Shown here: one piece after another, positions 36,701 to 49,512 of the stretch
Numbering within the stretch: the first letter of the stretch is position 1
How the letters are laid out: the number at the start of each line of letters is the position of its first letter
DNA from: Sialis fuliginosa
Taxonomy: Eukaryota > Arthropoda > Insecta > Megaloptera > Sialidae
DNA length: 64,000 bases
Assembly (NCBI GenBank): GCA_961205875.1
Contig: OY540816.1
Location: 20,408,701 to 20,472,700 of the forward strand
Direction of reading: 5' to 3'
The notes under the pieces: model-generated
What the model saw: only the letters and a program-made list of their open reading frames with translations
Told to the model about the DNA's origin: nothing
Databases searched by the model: none
Program-made: the position numbers and the translations under genes

Positions 36701-39700
36701 ATGTTTGTAAATACTTGCAACTGTTTGTACCATCAAACCGGATGGACACGAAGCGGAAAAATCGAAATCTAAATGCTGTCTTTGTTTTGTTATATATGGA
36801 CCGGTAAACGATGTAGTAGGCGTTGAATGTCGTTTACTCAAATCTTCACTTGCGTTTTGTTTTATCAATCTACGTATTAATGCGTTTATGTTTATTGTAG
36901 AATGGGGTTTGATTCTCTTTACATAATTATACGAATGCAGTTTGGATGATATTATTTTATAACAAGGCGTTTCATTTGATTTAGCGTTTTCCAATGCAAG
37001 TAGAATTTCTGATTTCGTTCTCAAGTATTTCGAGTTCTTTATTTCATCGTATGTTAGGACTGGAGGATTTGCTGAGTATTTTTCTTTGCTGATTTCTTCA
37101 CTGTTTGATACAATACTACTTTTTCTTCTCTTTGAACCGGATTTAATTGAACTTCTTTTTGAAGCGCGACTCTTTGTTTCAATAAAACTACCAGCATTCG
37201 GTTTATCTTCGAGTAGCATCGACATTCCATCTAAATTAAGATCTTTTACATCGGTTTCCAATTTTTCTTTTGATTTGAACGGCATATTTTCTGCACTTGT
37301 AACTATGGTGGACAGTTCATCTTCATCTTCTTCTATCAACTCTGTTTGCGAAGAAACTCTCTTCTTGCGATTTTCAAATGCCAAGATCGTACCATTGGAA
37401 GCATTAATGTGAAATTTAAAAGAATCGACTAGTTTCGGTTTGTACGAACACGGTGTATAAAAGTACATACTGTGTCGAGCTTTTGTAATAATTACTTTCA
37501 GTAATTTCTCTTCGTTTAACCACTTAGATTTGTCTATGATAATGCTAGTTCCATCATCCGAATATAAAGTTGTTGTCTTCCCTGAAATTTGCACTCTAGA
37601 TGATCCTAAATCATATCCATGAAAACAAAATGGTTCGCCTTCTTTAGCGGTCCTCAAAGATGGTTTTCTAAAAACAGAATTTTCAGGAAGTTTTTCTAGT
37701 TTTACCTGAACATTACCTTTCGATTTAACATCCTCGTCCTTCTTTTTCTTATCCTTTTCCTTACTACTTTTAGTCTCTTTTGTATCCTTTTTCTTCGATG
37801 AACTTTTTTCTGCTTTAACATTCTTCGAACTTTTCGCCATTTCTAAATTCTCCGCTTCCTTCGCCTTTTCCTTTAACGACCCAGGAAGTAAGAAATCTTC
37901 AAACTTAAATTTTTCTTCCTGTTGTTTTTTCAAATTTTCCATATCCAACACACTCTTCGTCAACGTTTTCTTCTTCCCTTCATCATTTTCTAATTGGCAC
38001 ATATTCCTAAACTCTTCATCCTGCTGTTTAATCCATTCCGACTCATCATCCAAGATAAACTTCACAAAATCCCGGATGCAAACTGGCGTTGCTAAACTAT
38101 ACTTCCACAAATTACCGTAGGTATGGGGTCGCTCATTGAAACACCTTAGCAGAACGACATCTGTCGGAATGTAGTAACAGAAGTCCATACACTGATAACA
38201 GTCGGCCATGGAATATAACAGTTGCAACATTGCCGTTTTGTCGAATTCCTCGACAACAGCGTAATCTTTCGAATCATCCGTGCAAGTGTTGCCTTCGGGA
38301 TGGTTTCTGCACGTGCAAACGAATTCACACAATTCCATACATTCTGTTACGCTAGCTCTAGCTTGTTCCTGATTCTTTTTGCTGTGGTTTCGTAGCTTTG
38401 TATCATGCCCAAAGAAAGGCACAATGGAATCGATGTTTTTAAAAGACTCGAACAAAAGGGCGTACAATGAATAGAGCTGCGGATCTGTGTTAGGGAAAAC
38501 AGAATGCGGAGAAAACATTTGGTTTATGTGTTTCTGATATATAATCGATGTAACATAATCCTGAATTGGATAATACTTCCACAACGAAGGTACTAAGGTA
38601 TGTTCAAGCAAATTCGTCGTAACTTCGCCATAATCTAAACTCTTTTCCTGTAAATGATACGTCCGGAGATTTATTTCATCGCCATATTTTAATAAAACCG
38701 GAGTATGATCAATCGCTGAAGACTGCTTGCTAACATCTTTATCATTATTTTGTATGGAATTAAAAATCAAATCGTATAACTTTGCGAATTTGCTAGTATT
38801 AGGTTGACATATTTTATTCTGGAGTAAACTTTCCACATCTTTATTATCTTCCAATTTTTCGCCATTTGAATTAACCTTTTCTAAAACCGATTTAACCGAC
38901 TTGTTTGACTTAACTTGATCAATGTTGCTTTTTGATTTAAGTACCATACTTTTATCCTTACTCAAAACTTTGAGTAAACTCTTGTTCGACTTGCGCAACT
39001 CTTCACTGATTCTTCTGTTATCTTCAAAGCAGACCTCCTCTAGAATTCCGTGCATTATTAAAGGCACAGTTATACATTCAGGTGGTAATTCATCTAAAAT
39101 CTTGTTATACAGTCTGAAATCTTCTACTTTCAATGGAGGTCTGAACTCTTGGCAATCTTGGACCAACATATGCCGCAAATAATTAATATGATTCCTAGTT
39201 ATGTCGTCAATTTCGTATAGTAATAAAGAAATCTGATCAAAGATAGATATCTTATCTTCTTTACCGACTTCTATATCGTTTAAAAGATACTTGATCAACA
39301 TTATATTTTTATATATCTCATATTCATCTTTATTGTGTTTAACGGCATCTACATAATTCCAAAAAAGGGCAATTGCTTCGTTTAGCTCTTCGGTTATAGA
39401 ATCCTTGTTAATGGTATCGGGACTAAATCCTAGTCGAATGATACTGTTAAGTGGTATGTCGGTTTTCAGTATCTCTTTTATGATGTCTGTGTGGTGAAAT
39501 CCGCAGAGGACAATGTACAAGTTGGGCCCCCCTTTAGGTACGTCGTCTATGTAGTCAATCTGGTAAATATCGGTACCGTGTTTTTGAAGCTTCGACATTG
39601 ATTTATCTTTGGCTTGTTTCTTATCACCTTTGCTCCCGGCAGGTTTTTGCCCTGTAGAAGTTCCTAGAAAAAAATTTGATAACTTCAGAAGAGAAGCCAC

Positions 39701-40618
39701 AATGTAAACGTGGATTTGGTATTTAATGGGGTGAGGGGCGGGGTAAAATCAGTTTTATACTGTTAAAGAATGGCAATGATGTTAAACCTCTTCCCTTTAA
39801 AAAGTCTAATTATTTATTTTTATCTTTGGGGGGAGGGGGAGGGTCATGACTTTAATATTGGATTAATGTTCATAAAGAGGTACGCCACTGTTGTAAGTTT
39901 GAGAAACACTGCTCTATTGTATTCACTTAAATTACCTGTGACTGGACAAACGTTTTGTTTCCACATAGCGTCCATCTCTTCGGCCGCAATTCTCAATTTT
40001 TCCTGTTCATATCCGGTTATCATCATCCACTGATCCTTGAGCCTGAGTATCTCATATTTGACCAGCTTAGCCAAAAGTTCTACAGGAAGTCCTTTCGCAT
40101 TCTTCGTAGAAACAAACGGAAGAGCTTCAACACAAGCACTACCGTAGCCTGGTAATTTTTCAGTCAAATCTGTTTCGAATTTAATATTAATAATTACTTA
40201 AGAAAGCAATGACAACACGTGTTTCGACTTCACAAGAAGTTCTCATCATAGGCTGCTGATAAGGACTTCTTGTGAAGTCGAAACAATTAACTATCAAAAT
40301 ATCAAATACTTCACAAATCTAACCAGTATTATTCCCAGCATTGTAGCTATTCCCAATACTTTTCGTATTCGCGACCAGCTCGCTAAAACTCAAACAGCGT
40401 ACAGACTTCCTGCGTCCGGAAGCGGCCACGTTAGCGAACCCAGTGATGCATTTACCCATTCCCGGCTCGTTCTCGACCATGACGGCCACGGAACATTTCC
40501 ACAGCTCCTCGTTGATCGACACGTGGTCCAGCACGCTCCTCCAGTGCACGTCTATCACACATTTGCTCTGTTTCTGTTTAGATTTGGTGTCTACTTTACT
40601 CGCTTTGTTTTTTGACAT
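33745..40618 (-). CDS. SPAG17: SPAG17 (PF6-type) central-pair protein
   Basis: Known in animals and algae as a large protein of the C1a projection of the axonemal central pair, needed for motility of cilia and sperm flagella; in an insect the likely site is the sperm tail. Four exons, 40324-40618, 39936-40169, 35723-39663 and 33745-35172, sum to 5898 nt (1965 aa) with phases 1, 1, 0. Family signals: NLYIVLCGFHHTDIIKEI near residue 220, a long N-terminal helical part, a Lys-rich low-complexity block near 37700-37880, then C-terminal motifs such as FCFHGYDLGSSRVQISG, SDDGTSIIIDKSKW and YISPLGVKCTIRN. Length is close to vertebrate SPAG17 (about 2200 aa). Few exons for its size: one is 3.9 kb. 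The last 110 residues are acidic and Lys-rich. No TM segment or signal peptide. Named from recognised motifs; orthology not tested. Confidence 0.88.
35497..35705 (+). mobile_element. LINE 3'-end fragment in SPAG17 intron 3
   Basis: Sequence including TTCGGAATACAAAGTAGCCT and GATTCAGCGGTTTAACCGTG, ending in an ATT-rich tail. It matches 49586-49735 closely and has the look of RTE-type LINE or derived SINE tails common in insects. Confidence 0.65.
40213..40302. repeat. Short inverted repeat with hammerhead-like cores in SPAG17 intron 1
   Basis: GTTTCGACTTCACAAGAAGT (40221-40240) is repeated inverted at 40265-40284. The plus strand reads CTGATAA (40256-40262), a 6-bp stem GACTTC/GAAGTC closed by TTGT, then GAAA (40280-40283): the order of a hammerhead ribozyme core with one core base changed. 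The minus strand reads ATGATGA, stem, GAAAC. Confidence 0.45.
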
Positions 40619-41994
40619 GTTTGACAGATATATTGGCTAACTTGGATCAAAGAATACTATTTTATTCAGAAATGAAAAAATAAGAAACTCAATAAAATAA
40701 AAGTTCTTTTGTTGTTAATCTTTTTGCTATGCAATTTGAAAATACCGGATGAGTAAAGAACTTCACATCACTTTATTGTCCATCTGTCTGTCCGTCAAGA
40801 CCCTTTTTTCAGGAACGGCTAAAGGTATCAAGCTGAAATTAGTATCAAATACTAACTCAATACAATAAAAAGATACGGCCTTTCAAAGTGTATTTTGTTA
40901 CTGACCATAAAAAACTTATAGGGTACTTCCCATTGACCTAGAATCTTGAAATTTGGCACGAAGGGAGGTCTCATAGCACAAGTAAAGGGAAATATCTATT
41001 TCTATGCGAATTTATTACTGGACAAAAACTTAATTTTGTGGTTCCTTTGATACAACATAGACGCTTTGGGAATCGGGTACATTGTCTATACGTAACAATC
41101 TATTGTCAATAATTAATTTTTTTATAAGCGTACGGAACCTCCAGAGCGCGAGTTCCTCTCGCACTTGTCCATCTTTTTTAATACTACAGTAGAATCTAAT
41201 ATAAAAGGTATTTAATTAGATACATGTATACATTTAGTTGTAAATAAATATGAACAAAATTATTATTTCAAATTTTTATTATAAGAAATTGTAAAGACAA
41301 AGATCATTTCTAAATAATTACATTTTACTTCTTCGTGTAATCACTATTAGAAATGTTTACAGTTTCGGAATTCTAAGACAAGGGAATGCGCTAATAATCT
41401 TAAAAACGAGTCACAATAAATTAACTCTAACTATATGAATATCATATACATATTACATAGATAATACTTAAATTGCAGCGCCGGCCTATTTTAAAAAACA
41501 TAAAATATTAACATACAGTTTGTTATTTTGAGTTTTACAGGAATAAGCACGCAATTTTATATTCAAAGTTGGTTTGTAACTCGGATAATATCGTAGTTGT
41601 AAAACTTGAACGGTTCTGAACTTGGGTTAATTGAAAATATTTACTTTTTGAGTGCTTATCCTTACAAAATAAAAAATGTTTATTTAATATTGTGAGTGTT
41701 GTTTAAACAAATAAGTAAATAAAAATTTACTGAAAACTAAAAAATAGCGACTAGGTTCACTCTCGTCCTTTTAAAATAAAATAATAATAATAAACAAAAA
41801 TCGAGGATTACTTCTTTTATACTGTCTTTATATGAACAAAACCTATAAATTAATGACTGATTTTACATTTTGAAGAAAAACCTCGTTAAAATAATAAATA
41901 AATATATAACAAGTCAGAACTTTGTTAAAAATTATGACATTTAACTTATTATGTTAAATTAAACAAAGCAAAAAAAAAAAAAACTATTATACTT

Positions 41995-42144
41995 CAACTG
42001 ATTTTCATAAACTTGAAACAAAAATCCATTGTTGTAAATTATGACAACTGATTTTTATAAACTTGAAACAAAAATCCATTGTTGTAAATTATGACAAATG
42101 ATTTTCATAAACTTGAAACAAAAATCCATTGTTGTAAATTATAA
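41995..42144. repeat. Three tandem copies of a 50-bp unit
   Basis: CAACTGATTTTCATAAACTT starts units at 41995, 42045 and 42095, each 50 bp, with only a few differences. Confidence 0.9.
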
Positions 42145-42999
42145 ATAGATTAATTAATTATTTAGAAACGTATGTTTCGTTCTAATTTTAATTTTTTATA
42201 TATGATAAAGTATACTTCTATGGAATTATCTACATTATAGAAGTATGTAATATTTATATTGCACATTTGGCCTTAACCTATAACAACTAAATGAAGCTGC
42301 CATTTTGGACATAACCTACTCGAATAGCACCATTTTGAATCGAGCTCAAAAAGTTATAAATAAATAAATAAATAAAATAATAATTTACAAGCAAACTATT
42401 TTTTAATACTTTTAAGACCAGTACGGTTAAAAAACATTTGTTTTTAGCTGAAAATTAAATTCGATCTAAAAAATATTAAAAATTGTTTTACTTTAAAAAT
42501 CTTAAAGTAATACATTTAATTCGAAAACATATGAAAGTCTAATAAAAAAAATTAATTCTGAAATATAATAAATAAATGTATTGGATACAAATATTAAATA
42601 AAGTTCCCCAATAACTTTCATATGTTTTAAATGCCTACTAAAAATTCTAAACAATAAGTCAGTGGTTCTAAATTTAGGAGTAATTACCTTTTTTTAATTT
42701 ATGTAAGTACACTGCCGTTTACGATATACGATAATATTATGTTAAGTATCTATGAGACAAAAATGTTAAGAACCACTGGTTAAGTACACTTGTTAAGTAC
42801 GTATGTAATTTTGCTACAAAAATATTTGATATATACCTAGAATGAAATGATTATTACATTGTTATTAAATGCTGTGATATTTTGAATGACTTTTTTTCTA
42901 AAATGGTCCCTTATAGAAGGAATAATATAACTAAATCTATAAGCGTTTTTTCGTGCATAACGTGTCTTCAATATGACGTCATTTTAGACGTTCATTTTA

Positions 43000-43256
43000 A
43001 CAAATAAATCACTTTCCCTGAGTTGCACAAAGCAAAATTAACAACGATTAGATAATCAGTTGTTTTCAAACCATGATTAATGTTAATTCTAAACTTATTT
43101 TCGATTTGTAAATGAACAATTCACTAAATATGATCATTTTTTATCTTATAAAATTTATCATAACTGTGATTGTTTTTTAGAATTAATTAACGTAATAATG
43201 TTTTTAAAACAACTGATTAACTAATCGTGATTAATTTTACTTTATGCAACCCGAGG
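43000..43256. mobile_element. Possible short MITE
   Basis: CCTGAGTTGCACAAAGCAAA at about 43018 is mirrored by TTTATGCAACCCGAGG at about 43240, and inner parts (TAATCAGTTG / CAACTGATTA) are also inverted. Target duplication not resolved. Confidence 0.45.
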
Positions 43257-44114
43257 TTTGAATGTCTGTAACTTTTGATACGTTGAATTGAGAGACATGC
43301 CTTTGTAGACACTTTTGTAGATAATTTTATCTTCTGCAAAATGGTGTTCTTAAAAAATGTTATCATGAATCAGTAATACGAACTTTAGTACTAAAGAATC
43401 ATTTCCTTTTGTTATTTAAATGGGAAACGGGACCCCCTTTGCGGCACCTCTTAAAATTTAACTGGCGAGGATTTATTGTAGGTCAAAAACTAACTTATTT
43501 CGTGATTATCTATTTTGACAGATAACGTTTTCATTTTTGCAGTGATTTTAGTCCAGTGTTTAAAACCTTTAACACCCAAATTACACCACTTTTGAAGACA
43601 TATTTCGAAGACGTATTCGAATATGACGTCACTGAATACGCTGCAACGCAAAAAACGCTTTATTATTATGTCAAACATATGAATGAAGAAAAACTTAAAA
43701 TTAGTTCATTTATGATTTTCGTTTATAGATACTTTGAAAAATATATTTACTATTACAGATTCCACTAAATCATATCATCACAAAAATGATTTATAGGTAA
43801 ATTTTAGTTTTTACAGTGGAATCAATCTTATTAAAAATTGAGAATGTACAGTTTTACAGTACCTACATATGTCATTAAATACGATTCAGTTCCAAATTAT
43901 TTATGTCGGGTAATAAAAAGAATTTTATCTTTTTTATCTAATCGTTATGAATTTATTTGATTTTCAACTGACGCCTCTGGGATAATATGCATGGAAATGA
44001 CGTAAGTGACATTTCAGAAAAAATGGCCGCTGTAAAATTTTGGTAACAGTTTCATATACGGACTAGCATTGGTTGTTATGTACATATCCATATTACTTCC
44101 TAATCTAAGGTATC

Positions 44115-44422
44115 CAGTGGCATCGTTATAAGAGGGGGCAGGGTGATATCCTTAAAGGGGTGACTTTCGTCTGATATGTTAAAAAATAATGCGTATTTAC
44201 CTCCTTTTTTGGTTATTTAAAGCTTCCATATACATATGTAAGAAATTGAACCAACTGACTTTTTTTTGTTATTAAACATCTATAGAGGTAATAACCGTCC
44301 AATTTATTAAAAAAAAAAATAAAGCCCACTGATATTTTTTCTGTCATTAAAAATTCACAGGGGGTGATACCAACCTAATGTGCAATACTATCAATTTGTC
44401 ACCCCCTCTAACGACGCCACTG
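44115..44422. mobile_element. MITE with CAGTGGCRTCG ends
   Basis: Left end CAGTGGCATCGTTATAAGAG, right end inverted CAGTGGCGTCGTTAGAGGGG. GTATC flanks both sides; a clean 8-bp duplication is not visible, so the border may have drifted. Confidence 0.65.
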
Positions 44423-44507
44423 GTATCATTATAATATCATAATGCATCACTTAAAACTTAAGTATCTATAAACAAAACACTACCTAACTTCCAATCTTTG
44501 AATGCTA

Positions 44508-46452
44508 CTACACAGCTATCGCGACTCCAATATCCTCAACAATCGGTTTAGAAAAATCAACCGGTTTATCCTGACCGTACATCACAATCCTCGGCGCTAT
44601 CACCGTATCCCTCACTTCCGGTATCCTCGTCGCATAATCGTAAGTAGAAACAATAACCGAGGACTGCATCGCAGCAGGCGTCGGATGATCCTTGTGTTTA
44701 TACGAGAACCTTCTACCGTCATCTAGTTGCGGTGATTCGGTCACAGATGGCGTTACCGTAGATGTTCTCGGATGTTCCGAATCTTTACGTTTATACACGA
44801 ACCTGTCGTCTTGCGATAGTTCGGAGTCTTTCCGTTTGTAGGAGAACCTTTTGGTGTCGTCTTGTTGCGGTGACTGCGAAGGGGATGTTGCTACTGTCCT
44901 CTTCATGCAAGAGGACTCCTCGTGCTTGTAGAGGTAAGATTTGAGCGCGAAGGCTTTGCCGCAACGGCCGCAGACGTGGGGTTTTTGGTCTGAATGCGTC
45001 TGGACGTGGGCACGGAGGTTGGATTTGTCAGCGAATGCTTTGTTGCAGATGTTGCATTTGAACGGTTTTTCGCCTGGAATTAAAAAAGGATTTTATTTAA
45101 CTGTACAGAATACTACTCCATTGTACCTATAAAATAAAAAAAGTATTTGTCCTGTAGACAAAATAATGTATATTTCAATTTTTTGCTTCCTCGCAATATT
45201 GAAGATACGAGAAGCTTTGTGATCGTTTTAGATTGAGACAAAAAAAATGTTCTCTGATTTCAAAATTTTAAATTGATCTTTCCGTTTCACGTCAAGACAA
45301 ACACTTTTCGTTCCGTGTCTGTCTGTCTGTCCGTCCGTGAAACTGTCCCCTGAATCCTTGTCACACGCATAACTCATGAACTACTGAACCGATATTATTG
45401 AAACTTGGTCGAATGGTTGGGTCTGGCTTGAGGACGGTCCCACCTTAAAAATCATGTGTAAGGGGGAGGGGTGACATCCAAAAATACTAATTTATTCAAG
45501 ATATCTCATAAACGGTACATGTTACGTGAAAATTGTATAGAATATTTTTTGTAAAGCATTCAATTTTCTATAATATAGATCTACAACGTTTGTTGTAAAA
45601 TATTCCCTTACAAAGATTTATCTCAATTTTCTTTAAAAAAAACGTAATTTGTTTTTTTAAATTGATATTTACTTTGACATTTTGACGTTTGCATAAATTT
45701 AGATTTAGATTGAAATTGTCAAAAAATTAAAAATATACGAAAAAATATGCGTCTTAAGAAAAATTTCGAACTAATATTTTTTAGTAAAATTCTATAAAAA
45801 TTAAATGGTTTGGTGAATTTGGTACGAGGAAGCACTGTGCATTTACTTGGCAGATGTTTTTTGCTATAAACTAAAATAAAAAAAATTCATCCCTCACCTG
45901 TATGAGTTCTTATATGTCCCTGCAACAGCCAAGGTCTTGAGAAACACTTCCCGCAATGCGCACACCTGCAAGCACGCGCATGAGTGCGCACGTGCATCGC
46001 GTAAGCCGGCGCAGACACGTAAACCTTCCCGCACAGCGCACACGTCCTTGCGCAGTCGTGCGCAGGCGATCTGTGCGTCTGCCGATGTCTCGCCAGGTTA
46101 CTCGCTGTGCTGTACCGCTTACCGCAAGTTGCGCACGAGTTAGCCTTTCCCGACTTCAAACCGTCGCTTGCTTCATCGGATTTCTGGGTGTCTTCGGTGC
46201 TGTTGATCTCTTTTTCGTGCGTTTTTCGGGAGGAACTCTTGTCGAATAGTTTGTGGAAGTATTTGTAAGGTGTGTTTGGACTAGGACCTTCTGAGTCACT
46301 TCCGTCGCTTCGAGGAGGGGTACCGAGACGGCGGGCTTCGTTCCTCAAGTCCATGTGACGGTGGTATAGACTCACCTCGGCTAATTTGGTCAGGTTGTAT
46401 AAGGCATCGTCGGTGGAAACGTTGGAGAGCTCGCTTGGCTCACGGCTTGAGT
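44508..46452 (-). CDS. scrt: Scratch-type Snail-superfamily zinc-finger transcription factor (5' exon missing)
   Basis: Scratch proteins bind E-box-like DNA as repressors and act in neural development. Two exons, 45898-46452 and 44508-45073, give about 372 codons; the first opens after an acceptor, so upstream exon(s), including any SNAG repressor motif, are not seen. Five fingers in the Scratch order: CGKRYSTASNLARHRQTHRS, CGKVYVSAPAYAMHVRTH, CGKCFSRPWLLQGHIRTH, CNICNKAFADKSNLRAHVQT and CGRCGKAFALKSYLYKHEES, the last a C2HC finger. The YVSAPAYAMH finger separates Scratch from Snail. The intron splits the linker THTG|EKPFKC. After the fingers comes an unusual tail of about 130 aa with three imperfect repeats (RFSYKRKDSE, RFVYKRKDSE, RFSYKHKDHP) and KPVDFSKP near the end, which resembles but does not match the CtBP-binding PxDLSxK motif. 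Finger identity is sure; the tail function is unknown. Confidence 0.92.
45318..45480. repeat. Dispersed repeat in the Scratch intron
   Basis: Begins TCTGTCTGTCTGTCCGTCCG and resembles segments near 23345 and 40775; probably a LINE or DNA-transposon remnant. The rest of the intron (45074-45897) is AT-rich and empty. Confidence 0.4.
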
Positions 46453-46836
46453 CTGAAAAAGGAAATGAATTTGAGAATACATAATTAAAATTCAAAGATT
46501 AGCTGAATTTCATTAATGAGAAAATACAGGTTAATATGTCCACTTTTGAAGAATATTGAGAAGCAGAGAGAAATTAACAATTTTCACTATTCAAATTACA
46601 ACTAAAAGTAATATTAGACTTCGATTACCAATAATTGTTTGTATTAATATATATTAATATTAATATATTTGCTATTTTTATATCAGAAACCTTGGGAAGG
46701 GTCAGAGGGAAATATCTCTCCACGTAAACCAAAAAATATCATATTTAACATTGAATATCAAAAACCCAAAACAATACGTATTTAAAACATCAAATCCCTC
46801 CTCCCCTTTTTGACTACACCTGGTCTACATTATAAT

Positions 46837-47346
46837 AAAGTACCTACACCAGTCTTGACCACTTTAAGAGCAAGGTGTACTGTTTTTTGGGGGATTGATA
46901 AACCTATTTTTTATAATTCTCATGAATTCGTGTTACCAATAGAACAACCTAGTTTTTTGTGAATTATAACCTTCTATATTGTTTATGTTTTCTATCCAGT
47001 AATGGTCAGTGCAAAACCAGTAATGGACACTTGCTAATAATTACAAATTGATAGGTATTACGACGCGAAAGTTATAAAATAAAGAATCATAAATTTTGAA
47101 ACTATGTAAAGCAGTTACTATGTTAATATAATACATAATTAATAAATAAATTACACTATTAATTAGTTAAATGTCCACCATTTTGACATCCATTGACCGA
47201 TCGTCCTCAAATCAAGTGTTTTATAAATTATGATTCAGTAATGGCAGTATGTAATCAAATATCAACAAATATTTCTAGTTTAGTACATTTAATTAAACAA
47301 GTGTCCAATACTGGGGTATTGTCAAAGACTGGTGTCAGCACCTTAT
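46837..47346 (+). mobile_element. MITE family 1, copy C
   Basis: Starts AAAGTACCTACACCAGTCTT and ends, inverted, TATAAGGTGCTGACACCAGT. It is the fullest single copy and sits just upstream of the Scratch zinc-finger exon. Confidence 0.75.
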
Positions 47347-47369
47347 AGACGTTGGTGAAAAACCTAAAT

Positions 47370-47590
47370 CCATCTTGTTCGTAAGTTGTTTACCCGCTTG
47401 TGAAAACTCCAACCGGCAGTCGAGTGAGTCACGCGTTTTCCTAGCAAACACGCGAGTTTGCGCGCCCCCCGCCCGTGTTTGGGGCCCCGTGCAAGGTGTC
47501 TCCGGGCACTCGGCCAGCAATGACCGGTGCCAAGACGGCAACAAGTATCAACACTCCACCGTCATCGCCGTGGCCGGTTTCGACATGTCG
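47370..47590. promoter_or_regulatory. GC-rich island upstream of the Scratch exon
   Basis: About 220 bp rich in G+C, 0.9 kb 5' of the zinc-finger exon on its strand. It may be an upstream Scratch exon or promoter; frames of 69-73 codons are open on both strands, and none starts with a SNAG-like MPRSFL. Confidence 0.3.
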
Positions 47591-47793
47591 CAGTAATTTC
47601 ACATACAGCATATAACAAGTAGATAAAATCGTAAGATAGTAGGTGTAAAGACGTCAAATCCTGATATACTAATATTCCAACTGTTTTTCAAAAGTTGAGT
47701 TTACCAGTTACTTGTATTGTTAAATTAGCGGAACAAAAAATCTCCTTAATTAAGGTTATTCGATCATTAGAACAATGTGTAGATAAAAGTCTA

Positions 47794-48100
47794 ATGTCCG
47801 GTATTATAAAGGAGCTCGCAAAATTTGCTAGCTTGCAAGCACTCTCAAATGAGTATTAATTCTGAATTTAGAGCAGTAATACTTCAACTTATTGTAACAC
47901 AGTTGGCGACTCTGACCGTACAAAATAATTTTCATAATATCACCACTGTTTTAATACCGTTGGTGTTTACCTACAATGCGTGCGCGAAACTTGTCAAAGT
48001 CTTCAACAAACTCCAAAAGAACTGTCATATAAGTTTGATATCTCATTTGAGAGTGCTTGCAAGCTAGCAAATTTGCGAGCTTCTTTATAATACCGGACAT
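47794..48100 (+). mobile_element. MITE family 2, copy 2
   Basis: Ends ATGTCCGGTATTATAAAGGA and inverted ATGTCCGGTATTATAAAGAA; inverted repeats run about 60 bp (to CTCAAATGAG / CTCATTTGAG). Confidence 0.85.
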
Positions 48101-49261
48101 GAAATTTTAATATATGGATAGCTCATATATGTATTATTCTAATTTTTTTGATATTAAAAATAGAGGTTTTAATACACGGTAAATGAAAGAACTCGCCGGA
48201 AGTGCTCTATTTATTGAAATTATATACAGAAACGTATCCTAAATAATCAGATTCTGACCTCCTTAACCGTATTCGAAATAATCAAAATCTGACCTCCAAA
48301 ACCGAATTCAAAATAATTCTATTCTGAAACCATATCCGAAATGTATATTTAGTATAAAAATCTGTATCCTATTCCATATCCTAAACCGTATCCGAAATAA
48401 TGTCATATTCGTATCCGAATCCGTAACCGGAAAAAAATATCCTAGTTCGTTTTTTTTTTTTTGATTAAATTCGCGATAAAATGATTTAAAAAAATTCAAA
48501 ATAGAATTAAAAACATTACTGTCAGAAAAAAGTTATTACAGTATTAGTATATTATATTTTATTTTATTATTATTTTGTATTATTGTTTACTATTTCATAT
48601 ACTTTATTTTATTGTGTATTTGTATTTGCATTTTTCCTTGACTTACTCAGCACTTGTATAAAAAAGTTAAATTGAATAAAGTTTATTATTATTATGATCA
48701 AAATCAAAAATACTCTCGAAAGTGTCCCCCAGGTGCAAACGACCGACACAATGTAGAACGGCGGCTACTTGTTGGCGTGGTTTGGCCGTGTGCCTGCACC
48801 ACCTTGCCTACGTCGCGGTGGCTATAACGTCAATGGACCAGAAATAGTCGTCAGGTGGTTACTTCTATTTTCGGACACCAGGTCGTGTAGATGATACACA
48901 AACCTGCGTCGTATTTCGATTCGGTGCTGTTTAGACGTCAAAGTACAGAGAAATCGTAATTTTTTAGAGGTTATATTCATGAAATATATATGCGAAAATA
49001 AATTTGTTTTTATACATACTCATTAAAATATGTAAATTGGTAATATTCAAGGTGCTATAAATATGGTAAAAATGATCGTGCATAAATAAATAAGAAACTA
49101 TATCTACTTTTCAGTTATTCTTGCAAATTGAATTTACACTCATTTTATGAAAAATAAAGGAATAATAAAACAAACACAACAAATTATATTTTTTGTACTT
49201 TTTGTTATAATGATGCACGGAATTTAAATTTTTTACTCATCAAAACCTGCTGGTGTAGTCA
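48101..49261. other. Intergenic DNA with simple CCGAAAT-type repeats and a GC-rich patch
   Basis: Around 48180-48430 the phrase CCGTATCCGAAAT recurs in degenerate form. A GC-richer patch lies at 48725-48920. No gene recognised. Confidence 0.4.
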
Positions 49262-49269
49262 TAGAGATA

Positions 49270-49512
49270 ATATGACATAGAGAAAGTGAAGCAGCCGAAA
49301 ACGATAGCTATCGGTAGAAAGAGAAAGAAGAAATTGAGGACCTCTATCTATCTTTGTCAAACAATGCATATTTCCATAGAGATAACAATAGAATATACAC
49401 CTGACATTCTAGTTTTTTGGTGGTTTTTTATTAACTATTAAAATTATATAGCAAATAAAATATGACAGAGAAAGTGAGCCATAGACTTTCTCTATGTCAT
49501 ATTATCTCTATG
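49270..49512. mobile_element. 243-bp hAT-like MITE
   Basis: 28-bp inverted ends, CATAGAGATAATATGACATA and its complement, flanked by GGTGTAGT (49262-49269) and GGTATAGT (49513-49520), an 8-bp target duplication with one change. Confidence 0.75.

Larger units (their letters stand above)
40619..44107. other. Intergenic AT-rich DNA with repeat fragments
   Basis: No gene seen between SPAG17 and the Scratch gene. From about 40775 to 41185 lies a dispersed insect repeat (CCATCTGTCTGTCCGTCAAG near its start; GAGCGCGAGTTCCTCTCGCA near its end). A GC-poor inverted segment follows near 43010-43260 (TTGCACAAAGCAAAATTAAC / inverted TTTACTTTATGCAACC), perhaps another MITE. Confidence 0.45.

Noticed and set aside
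43490..43768. Overlapping 62- and 70-codon frames on opposite strands
   Set aside because: No splice signals, family motifs or codon bias; both strands are open over the same bases.
45937..46249. Plus-strand Arg/Ser/Thr-rich frames opposite the zinc fingers
   Set aside because: Antisense of the Scratch finger exon.
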